This document shows positions 44,624 through 52,752 of a stretch of 64,000 nucleotides of DNA, piece after piece. Each line of letters opens with the position of its first letter. Within the stretch, counting starts at the first letter, position 1. Below the pieces are notes generated by a model. It made no database searches, had not been told where the DNA came from, and saw only the letters and a list, made by a program, of their open reading frames with translations. Origin of the DNA: an uncultured Roseicyclus sp. (lineage in GTDB: Bacteria > Pseudomonadota > Alphaproteobacteria > Rhodobacterales > Rhodobacteraceae); NCBI GenBank assembly GCA_947500415.1, contig CANMRT010000001.1, positions 522,982-586,981 of the forward strand, in the 5' to 3' direction. Position numbers and translations under genes: made by a program.

Positions 44624-44833
44624 TCACAACAGGCGGAACGGATCCCGCGTGGGTGGGTCCCCGCTCCTCGGTGTGGCCTTGCGATGTTGCGTGGGCAGGC
44701 CGACATCGCCGCGCAAATACTCAGGCACATCACTGTCGCGCGGGTTGATCGGCTTGTCCTCCAACGGACGTGCCATCCATTGCTGGAACCGTTGGAACAG
44801 GGCCAAGGGGCGGAATTTGGATTTGGTTTGCAT
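44624..44833 (-). CDS. Hypothetical small protein
   Basis: A 69-residue soluble, basic protein (MQTKSKFRPLALFQRFQQW at the start; LEDKPINPRDSDVPEYLRGD in the middle). AAAGGAAAGCACG before ATG 44833 is a good ribosome-binding site, which supports real translation. No family recognised. It lies downstream of two terminator hairpins (44918-44966), so its expression may depend on read-through or a promoter at 44834-44917. Confidence 0.55.
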   Translation of the reverse strand: MQTKSKFRPLALFQRFQQWMARPLEDKPINPRDSDVPEYLRGDVGLPTQHRKATPRSGDPPTRDPFRLL

Positions 44834-44917
44834 CGTGCTTTCCTTTGGTTGGGAAAGCCGCCACGCGCCGGGGCATACGTTTGCTGAAGGGGGGTGAAAG
44901 CTCACCCAGGCAAAAGA

Positions 44918-44942
44918 AAAGGCCGCGTCACGGGCGGCCTTT
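44918..44942 (-). terminator. Rho-independent terminator (minus strand)
   Basis: AAAGGCCGC and GCGGCCTTT form a perfect 9-base stem with a 7-base loop. On the minus strand it is followed by TTTTCTTTT after the stem's own T's. It is the second of two terminators below the 18-codon ORF. Confidence 0.85.
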
Positions 44943-44948
44943 GAAAAA

Positions 44949-44966
44949 GGGTCGTCAGAACAACCC
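44949..44966 (-). terminator. Rho-independent terminator (minus strand), first of a pair
   Basis: On the minus strand GGGTTGT-TCTG-ACGACCC (one G-U pair) is followed directly by TTTTTC. It lies 17 bases after the stop of the 18-codon ORF at 44983-45039, as expected for a short transcript or attenuator. Confidence 0.75.
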
Positions 44967-44982
44967 GTCTCTCAGCCGCGCC

Positions 44983-45039
44983 TTAGGGGGCGAGGGATAC
45001 GCCTGCCGGGCGCATACAGATGAGACGGAAATGTGCCAT
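44983..45039 (-). CDS. 18-codon ORF with good RBS upstream of tandem terminators (leader peptide or small protein)
   Basis: ATG 45039 is preceded by AAAAGGAAGCCGTC and opens a frame reading MAHFRLICMRPAGVSLAP, then TAA. Two terminators follow within 65 bases, then the 69-residue small gene. It could be an attenuation leader, a small protein, or an sRNA that carries an ORF. Composition is not biased to one amino acid. The rest of 44834-45279 holds no other gene that I can support; a longer frame over it (44955-45164) looks non-coding. Confidence 0.45.
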   Translation of the reverse strand: MAHFRLICMRPAGVSLAP

Positions 45040-45279
45040 GACGGCTTCCTTTTCGGTTGCGGTGCGCGGCTGATAACAGCGCAGGGCAGATTGGGTCCAG
45101 ACTTTTTGTCCGACCGTGGCGCAATGGGCGAATTTCCCCTCCCGGCATGTGACATGTTCGACATTTGACTAAAGATCTCCGGAAAATTCAGATCCCAAAG
45201 AGGTGCCCGTTAACCGGTGATTGGGGCAGGGGACCTAGTCTGACGCGGAACGAGGTTATGCAGCAGACAGGCCGCAAAA

Positions 45280-47226
45280 GTGATCGAGAATGCATCAGGC
45301 TTTTTCGCCTTGCCCCAAGCCTTTGGCAGCATATGGCTGAACCTGCTGTTTCTTCTTGAGGTGCTCCTGGCCCTCCTTCTGTTTCCGACCCTTGCCATCC
45401 TCTACGCAAAGATCCGCACTGCCCGGAAAATGCAATCTTCGCTAGAGCAGGTTGAACGCACGCTCGATGACGTCTCAACGCAGGAAGCGACGTTTCGCGC
45501 AGTGTCCCAGCACGCCAACGACGGCCTTGTTTATCAGGATATGGAAGGCACCATCATTTGGGCCAATGCCGCCTATTGCCGGACGATGGGGTGGAAGCTG
45601 GAAGAGATCATCGGTCGCAAGCCGCAGGAATTCTGCTTCCCGCCTGAAGCCAGACCAAGTGACCGGGAAATCGCGAATTTCCGCTTCGACCCAACGGATG
45701 AAACCTTCACATCATTTCATCGCCAATTGAACGTCCGCAAAAATGGTGATCACTTCTGGCATGAATTCAGTCAGGCGCTTGTCGAACCACGTTCGGGCCA
45801 GCGCCGCGTTGTCCTTGTGACCCGCGATGTCTCCCAACAGGTGCAACGTGAGTTGGAGTTGGAAGATGCCAAGATCTACCTCTCCCATGCCGCAAACCAC
45901 GATGCGCTGACCGGTCTGCTCAATCGTGCCGCCTTCCTGCGCCGCGCCGATGCGGTTTTGTCGCGCGACACGGAAGAGGCCCGGCATATGGGGCTCATCT
46001 ACATCGACCTCGACCACTTCAAGGCGATCAATGACAGCAATGGTCACAGCGCGGGCGACCAGATCCTCGTCCACGTCGCCGAAGCCATGAAGGATACCGG
46101 CGGGGAGGATGCGATTTGCTGCCGGATGGGCGGGGATGAATTTGTCATGGCCTTGCCGGGCTTGTCAGATTTTGAATCACTGCAACTGGTCGCGGACACT
46201 TTGCTGGAACGCATCCGCACGCCGATTGAGTTCTCCGATACGACGCTCACCTGCTCCGCCTCCATCGGCCTCGCGCTCAGCTGCGGGGATCGTATCACGG
46301 CCGAGGATCTGATCCGCTCCTCCGACTTCGCGCTTTACGAGGCGAAAGTCCCCGGCGCGCCCGCAATCGCCCGTTACGACGCCGAATTGCATGAACGGCA
46401 AGAACTTGAGAATGCGATGATGGAGGAATTTATCGAAGCGCTCGATACCGATGGGATCGATTTCCAGTATCAGCCGATCCTCGATGCCCGCACCGGCAAA
46501 ATCCGATCCTTCGAAACCCTCGCCCGCTGGACCCGCAAAAACGGCGACCGCATCCCGCCCGACCGCTTCCTTCCCTTCGCCGCCCGCGTAAATCGGATGA
46601 CCGACATAGACTTCGCCGCCGTGCGCGCCAGCGCGTCCTTGGTGGCGGAATTGCAGGGGCGCGGCCACAAAATGCTCGGCGCGTTCAACACCTCCTCTGA
46701 CGCGCTCGCCCACCCTGACTTCCTCCCCCGGTTGGAACATGAGGCGAAAACCGCAGGCCTCGCCTCCGACAGCCTGATCGCCGAAGTGCTCGAGACGACC
46801 TTTTTCGGCGCCGACACCACCGACAACGTCGCCGCAGCCCGCATCAACGAGCTGCGCAACAAGGGCTACGCCGTCTACCTCGACGATTTCGGCGTCGGCT
46901 ACGCGGGTTTGGCCCACCTCAGCCAGCTCAACGTCAGCGGCGTGAAACTCGACCGCAGCCTGATCGCCAACATCACCCGTGACCGCTCCGCCCGCATCAT
47001 CACCACCTCGATCCTGCGCCTCTGCCACACCCTAGGCGTCGGCACCCTGGCCGAGGGGGTCGAAACGCGCGAACAGGCCGAATTCCTCTACAAACACGGC
47101 TGCTTCCGCCTGCAAGGCTTCGGCATCGCCCGGCCCATGGCCCGCGAAGCCGTGATCGAAATGGTCGAAAAGGGCGAAGAGATCATCATCCCGTCCGAGG
47201 CTGCCGCCCTGTCCAAAGTCTCCTGA
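45280..47226 (+). CDS. Membrane-anchored PAS-GGDEF-EAL protein (cyclic di-GMP turnover)
   Basis: A 648-residue protein that can make and/or break c-di-GMP. It has one N-terminal helix (about 17-40), a short coiled coil, a PAS domain (about 70-190), GGDEF (about 205-370, intact RMGGDEFVM) and EAL (about 385-635). The EAL signature is FETLARW, Thr for Ala, but the catalytic Glu is kept, as are [15 protein letters not shown] and LAEGVE, so phosphodiesterase activity is likely. Start GTG 45280 has only a weak AGG upstream. Confidence 0.92.
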   Translation: MIENASGFFALPQAFGSIWLNLLFLLEVLLALLLFPTLAILYAKIRTARKMQSSLEQVERTLDDVSTQEATFRAVSQHANDGLVYQDMEGTIIWANAAYCRTMGWKLEEIIGRKPQEFCFPPEARPSDREIANFRFDPTDETFTSFHRQLNVRKNGDHFWHEFSQALVEPRSGQRRVVLVTRDVSQQVQRELELEDAKIYLSHAANHDALTGLLNRAAFLRRADAVLSRDTEEARHMGLIYIDLDHFKAINDSNGHSAGDQILVHVAEAMKDTGGEDAICCRMGGDEFVMALPGLSDFESLQLVADTLLERIRTPIEFSDTTLTCSASIGLALSCGDRITAEDLIRSSDFALYEAKVPGAPAIARYDAELHERQELENAMMEEFIEALDTDGIDFQYQPILDARTGKIRSFETLARWTRKNGDRIPPDRFLPFAARVNRMTDIDFAAVRASASLVAELQGRGHKMLGAFNTSSDALAHPDFLPRLEHEAKTAGLASDSLIAEVLETTFFGADTTDNVAAARINELRNKGYAVYLDDFGVGYAGLAHLSQLNVSGVKLDRSLIANITRDRSARIITTSILRLCHTLGVGTLAEGVETREQAEFLYKHGCFRLQGFGIARPMAREAVIEMVEKGEEIIIPSEAAALSKVS

Positions 47227-47303
47227 CCCACCGCCCCGCATTGCCCATCCCCGCGCGCGCTACTATGCATGGCCAAACGAATTCCTCGCGACGGAGCGGA
47301 CCC

Positions 47304-48959
47304 ATGGCAGCTTATCAATACGTCTACCACATGGATGGTGTGTCCAAGACCTATCCCGGCGGCAAAAAATGCTTCGAAAACATCCGCCTGTCCTTCCTGC
47401 CCGGCGTGAAAATCGGCGTCGTCGGCGTCAACGGCGCGGGCAAATCCACTCTCATGAAAATCATGGCAGGCCTCGACCCCGATTTCACCGGCGAGGCTTG
47501 GGCCGCTGAGGGCGCGCGCGTCGGCTACCTGCCCCAGGAACCGCAACTCGATGAATCCCTCTCCGTCCGCGACAACGTCATGCTCGGCGTCGCCGAAAAG
47601 AAGGCCAAGCTCGACAAATACAACGAACTCGCCATGAACTATTCCGACGAGACCGCCGATGAAATGGCGGCCCTCCAGGATGAGATCGACTCCAACAACC
47701 TTTGGGACCTCGACAGCCAGATCGACGTTGCCATGGAAGCCCTCCGCTGCCCCCCCGATGACGCGCCCGTGGAAACCCTCTCCGGCGGCGAACGCCGCCG
47801 CGTCGCCCTCTGCAAACTCCTCCTCGAAGCGCCCGACATGCTGCTCCTGGACGAGCCCACCAACCACCTCGACGCCGAAACCATCGCCTGGCTCCAACAG
47901 CACCTGATCGACTACAAGGGCACCATCCTGATCGTCACCCACGACCGCTACTTCCTAGACGACATCACCGGCTGGATCCTCGAACTCGACCGCGGCCGCG
48001 GCATCCCCTATGAGGGCAACTATTCCGCCTGGCTCGAACAAAAAGCGAAACGCCTCGAACAGGAAGCGCGGGAGGATAAATCCCGGCAGAAAACCCTCGA
48101 ACGGGAGCTTGAGTGGATCCGCCAGGGCGCCAAAGCCCGCCAGGCCAAGCAAAAGGCCCGGATCAACGCCTATGAGGATCTGGCCAGCCAATCCGAGCGC
48201 GAAAAACTCTCCCGCGCCCAGATCGTTATCCCCAACGGCCCGCGCCTTGGGCAGAAAGTGATCGAGGTGAACAACCTCAAAAAGGGCTACGGCGACCGCC
48301 TCCTGATCGAAGATCTCACCTTCGCCCTACCCCCCGGCGGCATCGTCGGCGTCATCGGCCCCAACGGCGCGGGCAAATCCACGCTCTTCCGGATGCTCAC
48401 CGGCCAGGAACAGCCCGACGACGGCACGCTGGAATACGGCGACACCGTCGACCTCTCCTACGTCGACCAATCCCGCGACGCCCTCTCCCCCGACGCCACC
48501 GTCTGGGAAGAAATCACCGGCGGCGCGGAAATCATCGAACTGGGCGACGCCCAAATCAACTCCCGCGCCTATTGCTCCACCTTCAACTTCAAAGGCGGCG
48601 ATCAGCAGAAAAAGGTCGGCCTCCTCTCAGGCGGCGAACGCAACCGCGTCCACATGGCGAAACTGCTGAAATCCGGCGGCAACGTCCTGCTCCTTGACGA
48701 GCCCACCAACGACCTCGACGTCGAAACCCTCCGCGCCCTCGAAGACGCACTCTCCGACTTCGCCGGCTGCGCCGTCATCATCTCCCACGACCGCTTCTTC
48801 CTTGATCGGTTGTGCACGCACATCCTGGCGTTTGAGGGCGAGGCCCATGTCGAATGGTTCGAAGGCGATTTCTCGGCCTACGAGGAAGACAAGAAGCGGA
48901 GGCTGGGACCGGACGCGCTGGAGCCTAAGCGGCTGAAGCACAAGAAGTTTGTTCGGTGA
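47304..48959 (+). CDS. ettA: Energy-dependent translational throttle protein EttA (ABC-F)
   Basis: A 551-residue soluble ABC-F ATPase that binds the ribosomal E site and gates elongation according to ADP/ATP ratio. Two ATPase domains have [16 protein letters not shown] and [14 protein letters not shown] Walker A motifs, [12 protein letters not shown] and [12 protein letters not shown] signatures, and [11 protein letters not shown] and [11 protein letters not shown] Walker B motifs. The long linker ([24 protein letters not shown] in part) and the arm insert [17 protein letters not shown] are EttA-specific. ATG 47304 follows GGAGCGGACCC. Confidence 0.96.
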   Translation: MAAYQYVYHMDGVSKTYPGGKKCFENIRLSFLPGVKIGVVGVNGAGKSTLMKIMAGLDPDFTGEAWAAEGARVGYLPQEPQLDESLSVRDNVMLGVAEKKAKLDKYNELAMNYSDETADEMAALQDEIDSNNLWDLDSQIDVAMEALRCPPDDAPVETLSGGERRRVALCKLLLEAPDMLLLDEPTNHLDAETIAWLQQHLIDYKGTILIVTHDRYFLDDITGWILELDRGRGIPYEGNYSAWLEQKAKRLEQEAREDKSRQKTLERELEWIRQGAKARQAKQKARINAYEDLASQSEREKLSRAQIVIPNGPRLGQKVIEVNNLKKGYGDRLLIEDLTFALPPGGIVGVIGPNGAGKSTLFRMLTGQEQPDDGTLEYGDTVDLSYVDQSRDALSPDATVWEEITGGAEIIELGDAQINSRAYCSTFNFKGGDQQKKVGLLSGGERNRVHMAKLLKSGGNVLLLDEPTNDLDVETLRALEDALSDFAGCAVIISHDRFFLDRLCTHILAFEGEAHVEWFEGDFSAYEEDKKRRLGPDALEPKRLKHKKFVR

Positions 48960-48963
48960 GACC

Positions 48964-49458
48964 CTACTGATCCAAAAGTAGGACGCATTCGTAAACAATA
49001 TCGACGCGTTCTTGGTCGGACAGGATCGGGCAAATGTCCGCCGCAATTGTTCCGTTGTACCAGCGCCTACCTCCACCGATACCAGCACCAGAGCAAGAGA
49101 CAGGAATGCTCACAGAAGTTCGATCGGCGGTAATAGTGAAATTTCCGGCGGCTCCGCCATTGTCGCTGACAGTTATGAGTCTTGGACTGGTACCCTCGCA
49201 CAGCTGCCATCCAACAGGTGAAGTAAGCCGTATCTCACCACTCCGGTTGTGCCTTCTTTCGCTGAAGTTCGTGAAATCAGCTGATGGGCAAGTTACGCCA
49301 CCATCGGCGGAAATTTCGCGCGCATTGTCTTGAAGAAAAAGTGAAACTCTTTGCGCCACACAAGCATTCACAAGTTCGCGGCGTTCGGCATCTTGTGCAA
49401 TACTCTGGGAGCCGAACAGAGAGAAAACAAGCACTAAGAAAGTCGGGTTCGGTCGCAT
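48964..49458 (-). CDS. Hypothetical secreted protein next to a serine protease
   Basis: A 164-residue protein with a signal peptide (FLVLVFSLFGSQSIAQ) and six cysteines, probably periplasmic. A beta-rich central part (GEIRLTSPVGWQLCEG, ITADRTSVSIPVSCSG) recalls immunity- or inhibitor-like small secreted domains, but I recognise no family. GAGGAGTAACGAA precedes ATG 49458. It begins 4 bases after the protease stop and shares its lower G+C, so the two form one unit. Confidence 0.7.
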   Translation of the reverse strand: MRPNPTFLVLVFSLFGSQSIAQDAERRELVNACVAQRVSLFLQDNAREISADGGVTCPSADFTNFSERRHNRSGEIRLTSPVGWQLCEGTSPRLITVSDNGGAAGNFTITADRTSVSIPVSCSGAGIGGGRRWYNGTIAADICPILSDQERVDIVYECVLLLDQ

Positions 49459-49462
49459 TTCG

Positions 49463-50368
49463 TTACTCCTCAATCAGAGAGATACAATCCAAAAGGGCGC
49501 TTTCGTCCAAAATAAGCCGTGCTTCGTCAGCGCAGCGGCGAAGGGCGCTCAAATCGCCATCTCCACCGACATCGACTGCAATTACTTCTTGCAAAACTTG
49601 ACCATATTCATCAACCGCATTTTGGAAAAAGCGTGACATAGTGCCTTGGTTGAAGGCATCAAACCCTCTGTCGATTGTTCCGCGATGATGGATTCCGACC
49701 ACAGTCCCGTCTTCGCTCAAAACTGGTGCGCCTGAACTGCCACCCAAGGTGTCGCATTGGTGTAGAAAGAAGCCGGTTGGAATGTTCGCGTTTTGCGGGC
49801 CAGCCATACAACCAACTCGTGACAAACGCATGGGTTGTCCTGCCGGATGGTGAAAGACCTGAAGAGCCTCACCTTCCACAAGCTCTCGAAAATCCACCTG
49901 CAGCGCTCCCCATGTATCGCCAGGACGACCATCAACAAAAAGCAAAGAGAAATCCATTGCTGCGTTAGTATAAATGGGAGGAAGGGAAACTTCGTATCTT
50001 TCAGCGCCCGTGTTTCCAAATTGACGCAAAATTCCGAACTCGATGGCAGCGGCGGATGGCGTTGAAGAACCTGGGATGCAATGATTATTCGTCATAATAA
50101 TAGATGGCGAAATTAGGAAGCCCGTACACAAACTCGCACGCAGGCCCCGTCGAATTCGCAGCCGTCCGACTGGCTGTGCAAGTTGGCGAATTCGGGTGGT
50201 TTCAGAGTATGCCCCAACAGGTTCCCAACGCGCCACTTCAAATAATATGGACTCAGTGCTTTCAAGTATCGGGATGTACTCGTCATCCCAATATTCGTCA
50301 GATATCTCATATACTTGAGATGTGGCAGGGCTTCCGAAGAGAAGCGAAAGAATGAGTAGAATGCGCAT
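49463..50368 (-). CDS. Secreted trypsin-like/V8-like serine protease
   Basis: A 301-residue protein with a signal peptide (MRILLILSLLFGSPATSQ) and a chymotrypsin-fold domain. The triad is His96 (MTNNHCI), Asp139 (MDFSLLFVDG) and Ser212 (GGSSGAPVL). The GSSGAP form of the catalytic loop is that of the V8/glutamyl-endopeptidase group. A C-terminal region of about 60 residues follows the protease domain. The start ATG 50368 gives a proper signal peptide; longer frames to 50485 do not. DNA is clearly poorer in G+C than neighbours, suggesting transfer. Confidence 0.82.
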   Translation of the reverse strand: MRILLILSLLFGSPATSQVYEISDEYWDDEYIPILESTESILFEVARWEPVGAYSETTRIRQLAQPVGRLRIRRGLRASLCTGFLISPSIIMTNNHCIPGSSTPSAAAIEFGILRQFGNTGAERYEVSLPPIYTNAAMDFSLLFVDGRPGDTWGALQVDFRELVEGEALQVFHHPAGQPMRLSRVGCMAGPQNANIPTGFFLHQCDTLGGSSGAPVLSEDGTVVGIHHRGTIDRGFDAFNQGTMSRFFQNAVDEYGQVLQEVIAVDVGGDGDLSALRRCADEARLILDESALLDCISLIEE

Positions 50369-50504
50369 TGCTTGAATATTCCTACGGCTATTTGATTCGT
50401 ATATCATAGTATTGGTTGCCCGGCGCTGTAAAATATAGCGCGATCGAAACGAGCGAGTATTAAACTTGTTTACCCGATACGCCAACCACCCCTACACCTC
50501 TCCC

Positions 50505-50960
50505 ATGCGCCAACTCCTCCCAATCCTCCTCGCTCTGACCCTCACCCACCCGGCCCACGCCGAGGACTCCCCCTCCGTCGCCGACGACATCAACGCCCTG
50601 AACGAGGCGCTCCAGATCCTCCTCACCGACCCCGAAGACACCTTCACGGACCCAAACGGAGAACCGCCCGACCTCACCATCTCCCTCCGCGCCCAATCCG
50701 GCACATTGGCGACCGACGACGCGCCCCTCACCGATGGCCGCCTCTCCCTCCCCGTCGACACAACTATTGCCCTGCAAATCATGGCGATGGACCTGATCTA
50801 CGAGATGTCCTTCCCCGACCTCCAACTGGAGTTCGAGGCCATCCCCGGCCGCCTAGAAGTCGTCTACATCCGCTTCACCCAGACCGGCCAATATGCCGGG
50901 AATTGCGTCTACACCTGCGGCTCCGCAGGCGCTCCGCTCGTGTTTGACGTGCACGATTGA
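50505..50960 (+). CDS. Orphan secreted protein with a degenerate CuA (COX2-like) cupredoxin domain
   Basis: A 151-residue exported protein (signal 1-19, HPAHA). Residues 80-150 follow the cytochrome oxidase subunit II CuA fold: LPVDTTIALQIMAMDLIYEMSFPDLQ, AIPGRLEVVYIRFTQTGQYAGNC and a Cys134-xxx-Cys138 pair (CVYTCG), quoted in part. The usual first His (in xxxHSFxxP) is replaced (YEMSFPDL) and the His/Met after the second Cys are missing. There are no transmembrane helices and no other oxidase genes nearby, so it is not a working terminal-oxidase subunit; a copper-binding, scaffold or lost function is possible. Confidence 0.65.
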   Translation: MRQLLPILLALTLTHPAHAEDSPSVADDINALNEALQILLTDPEDTFTDPNGEPPDLTISLRAQSGTLATDDAPLTDGRLSLPVDTTIALQIMAMDLIYEMSFPDLQLEFEAIPGRLEVVYIRFTQTGQYAGNCVYTCGSAGAPLVFDVHD

Positions 50961-51260
50961 GGTGCAACCCACCCGAAAAACGGCTGGCAAATCCTTACCA
51001 AAGCCTTAACCAAATCCCTTATTCAAAACAAAAACAACCACTTAACCCCCGGTTGCAACCTTGAAACCCCCTCGGCCCCATTCCGCCGATCGGTCTCAAT
51101 ACCCTTGCGTTTCGCCCCAATCCGCTCCATATGGCGCTTGCGACCGTTACCGCATCTCGTCCGCTGTCTCCTCTACCAAGGCCTCAGTCTCGATCTGCTA
51201 CCCAACTGACGCCATGCCGCCGCACGCACGCGGGCGGGTTTAATACTAGGAGATACACAG
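50961..51260 (+). promoter_or_regulatory. Long cspA 5' region
   Basis: A 300-base stretch with no convincing gene. Just before the cspA Shine-Dalgarno lies a GC-rich inverted repeat (CCGCC...GGCGG around 51220-51238). Cold-shock genes typically have long structured leaders that change shape with temperature, so this region is probably promoter plus leader. A frame at 51061-51243 shows no protein-like features. Confidence 0.5.
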
Positions 51261-51467
51261 ATGGCCAACGGCACTGTGAAATGGTTCAACACCACTAAAG
51301 GCTTCGGCTTCATCGCACCGGAAGAAGGCGGCAAGGACGTGTTCGTGCACATCTCTGCTGTCGAGCGTTCCGGCCTGACCGGCCTCGCCGACAACCAGAA
51401 GGTCACCTACGACCTGGAAGCCGGCCGTGATGGCCGCGAGAGCGCGGTTAACCTGACGCTCGTCTAA
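51261..51467 (+). CDS. cspA: Cold-shock protein, CspA family
   Basis: A 68-residue single-domain RNA chaperone. RNP1 is KGFGFI and RNP2 is VFVHIS; the start MANGTVKWFN is the family norm. TAGGAGATACACAG precedes ATG. A terminator follows at 51495, so it is monocistronic. Confidence 0.95.
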   Translation: MANGTVKWFNTTKGFGFIAPEEGGKDVFVHISAVERSGLTGLADNQKVTYDLEAGRDGRESAVNLTLV

Positions 51468-51494
51468 GCCACCCGGTCGACGCGAAAAACGAAT

Positions 51495-51524
51495 GGCGCG
51501 CCCGATCCCGGACGCGCCTTTTTT
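51495..51524 (+). terminator. Rho-independent terminator of cspA
   Basis: GGCGCG (51495-51500) and CGCGCC (51513-51518), with inner CCG/CGG pairs, form a composite stem followed by a run of six T's. Confidence 0.9.
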
Positions 51525-51610
51525 GTGTGTTTTACTGCGTCAAACTGTGACCAGATGGGTGCAATTTCCTCGGAAAAAGCGACCAACTGGTAACATATCC
51601 GCCCAGATGG

Positions 51611-51814
51611 TCAGTCTTCCAGAACGAACGTGACCTTCAGGCTGACGCGGTATTCGTCGATTTTGCCGTCCTTGATCGTGACCTTCTGGTCCTGAACCCA
51701 GGCGCCCTGCACGCCTTTCAGCGTCTTGCAGGCACGGTCGATTCCATTTTCGGTGGCATCCTCGAAGCTCTTCTTCGACGACGCGATGATTTCGGTTACG
51801 CGAGCTACGCTCAT
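51611..51814 (-). CDS. Dodecin family flavin-binding protein
   Basis: A 67-residue protein of the dodecin family, which forms hollow dodecamers that store and protect riboflavin or FMN. The pattern VTEIIASSKKSFEDATENGI at the N-terminus and the flavin-stacking Trp39 in VQGAWVQDQ are diagnostic; the C-terminus EYRVSLKVTFVLED is the central beta strand. GGGAGAGAGAT precedes ATG 51814. It converges with cspA. Confidence 0.92.
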   Translation of the reverse strand: MSVARVTEIIASSKKSFEDATENGIDRACKTLKGVQGAWVQDQKVTIKDGKIDEYRVSLKVTFVLED

Positions 51815-52050
51815 ATCTCTCTCCCTCTTGGTCGATTCCCGGAAGGTTCAACCCTCCACAGCCCGTAGCCTAGCACGGTTGCGCCAAAAGCTGCGCACAC
51901 AAGCGGGTCATCGGCTATCTTCTGCCAAGCCTTGGAAAATAAGGCAGGAACACGGGCAAGCTATCGGATATCAGCGCGGCGATATTGTGTGGCGAAGGGC
52001 ACCCGCCACAGGGTTAGTGCATTCGAAACGCAACCCATTGGATCAAAGAA

Positions 52051-52146
52051 ATGAAACGCCCTTCACAGCCTCGCCGCCCCGCAAATCCAATCCCAGGCCG
52101 CCCCGCGCCCGTCCCGTTCAAGTTCACCGATTGGGCCGCGATCTAA
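52051..52146 (+). CDS. Micro-protein 1 of a tandem pair ending FTDWAAI (31 aa)
   Basis: ATG 52051 opens a 31-codon frame with a Pro/Arg-rich basic N-terminus (MKRPSQPRRP...) and the C-terminus PFKFTDWAAI before TAA. A second frame 99 bases further on begins MKRR and ends PFRFTDWAAI. In the common C-terminal codons ACC/ACG, GCC/GCA, GCG/GCA and ATC/ATT differ only synonymously, so the similarity is held at the protein level. No strong Shine-Dalgarno (GGATCAAAGAA). No family recognised. Part of a 608-base region (51815-52422) that otherwise holds no gene. Confidence 0.6.
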   Translation: MKRPSQPRRPANPIPGRPAPVPFKFTDWAAI

Positions 52147-52245
52147 GGTGCGCACACGATTCGACACGTGTGTGTCAATACCGTGTAACACCCAATGACC
52201 TGTTAACCCTTCCGCCATATATTGGAGGGTGAAAGGACCCCTGTC

Positions 52246-52329
52246 ATGAAACGCCGTATTCCAACGCCCCACGCTCAGCGCAAGCCGCGCCCAAACCCCT
52301 TCCGCTTCACGGATTGGGCAGCAATTTAA
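52246..52329 (+). CDS. Micro-protein 2 of a tandem pair ending FTDWAAI (27 aa)
   Basis: ATG 52246 opens a 27-codon frame, MKRRIPTPHAQRKPRPNPF, then RFTDWAAI and TAA. AAAGGA lies about 9 bases upstream and GGAGGG a little further. It is strongly basic and Pro-rich with an amphipathic, aromatic C-terminus, and has the same start and end as the frame at 52051-52146. An inverted repeat CACACG/CGTGTG (52153-52172) lies in the gap between the two. Function unknown; possibilities are a DNA/RNA- or protein-binding peptide. Confidence 0.62.
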   Translation: MKRRIPTPHAQRKPRPNPFRFTDWAAI

Positions 52330-52345
52330 AGAGGTTAGCTGTTCT

Positions 52346-52373
52346 GCGGGGCCGGATTCCGGTCTTTCCCCGC
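52346..52373. other. Hairpin downstream of micro-protein 2
   Basis: GCGGGG (52346-52351) and CCCCGC (52368-52373) form a 6-base stem with an inner CCGG/CCGG pairing. It has no T-run in either direction. It separates the micro-ORF pair from the convergent small membrane gene and may mark their transcript ends. Confidence 0.4.
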
Positions 52374-52422
52374 GAAGCGATGTGCGCCGGTTCCCATATC
52401 TGAACCGACACAAAGCACGTCG

Positions 52423-52608
52423 TCAGAAGCGGAAGGAGATCACCAGCAGCACGACCGAGATCATCGCGGCCCAAAGCGTGAAGATCATCGCCATGCGGCC
52501 GAAAAACAGCCATTCCCGCACATCGTCATCGTCACTGATCCGCTCAATGGACGTGCCTTTGATCATCTTATCCATCTGGGACCGGACTTTTTCTTCCATG
52601 CTGGCCAT
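52423..52608 (-). CDS. Small single-pass membrane protein
   Basis: A 61-residue protein: a charged cytosolic part (MASMEEKVRSQMDKMIKG, then SDDDDVREW) and one C-terminal helix (about 37-58). CAGGAGG precedes the ATG at good spacing. No family recognised. Convergent to the FTDWAAI micro-ORFs. Confidence 0.68.
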   Translation of the reverse strand: MASMEEKVRSQMDKMIKGTSIERISDDDDVREWLFFGRMAMIFTLWAAMISVVLLVISFRF

Positions 52609-52752
52609 GTCATGCCTCCTGAAATCTGCGTTGTTGTAACCATAGCGCGCAGGTCCCCGCTTTCCAGTCGCAGTGCACTATCTTTCGCGTTGCCTGATCC
52701 CCCATCTCCGTTAACTTGAGCCTAACCCACCCGCATAGGAGCCCCCTGAACC

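Noticed and set aside
44955-45164. 69-residue minus-strand frame
   Set aside because: It overlaps the better-supported 18-codon ORF in another frame, has no domain, and runs into the first terminator.
46500-46530. EAL domain judged inactive because the signature is ETL
   Set aside because: The catalytic Glu is kept and the other metal and general-base residues (DDFG, VKLDRS, AEGVE) are present; only the variable Ala is changed.
51061-51243. 60-residue frame upstream of cspA
   Set aside because: No ribosome-binding site, unbiased composition, and location in the expected cspA leader.
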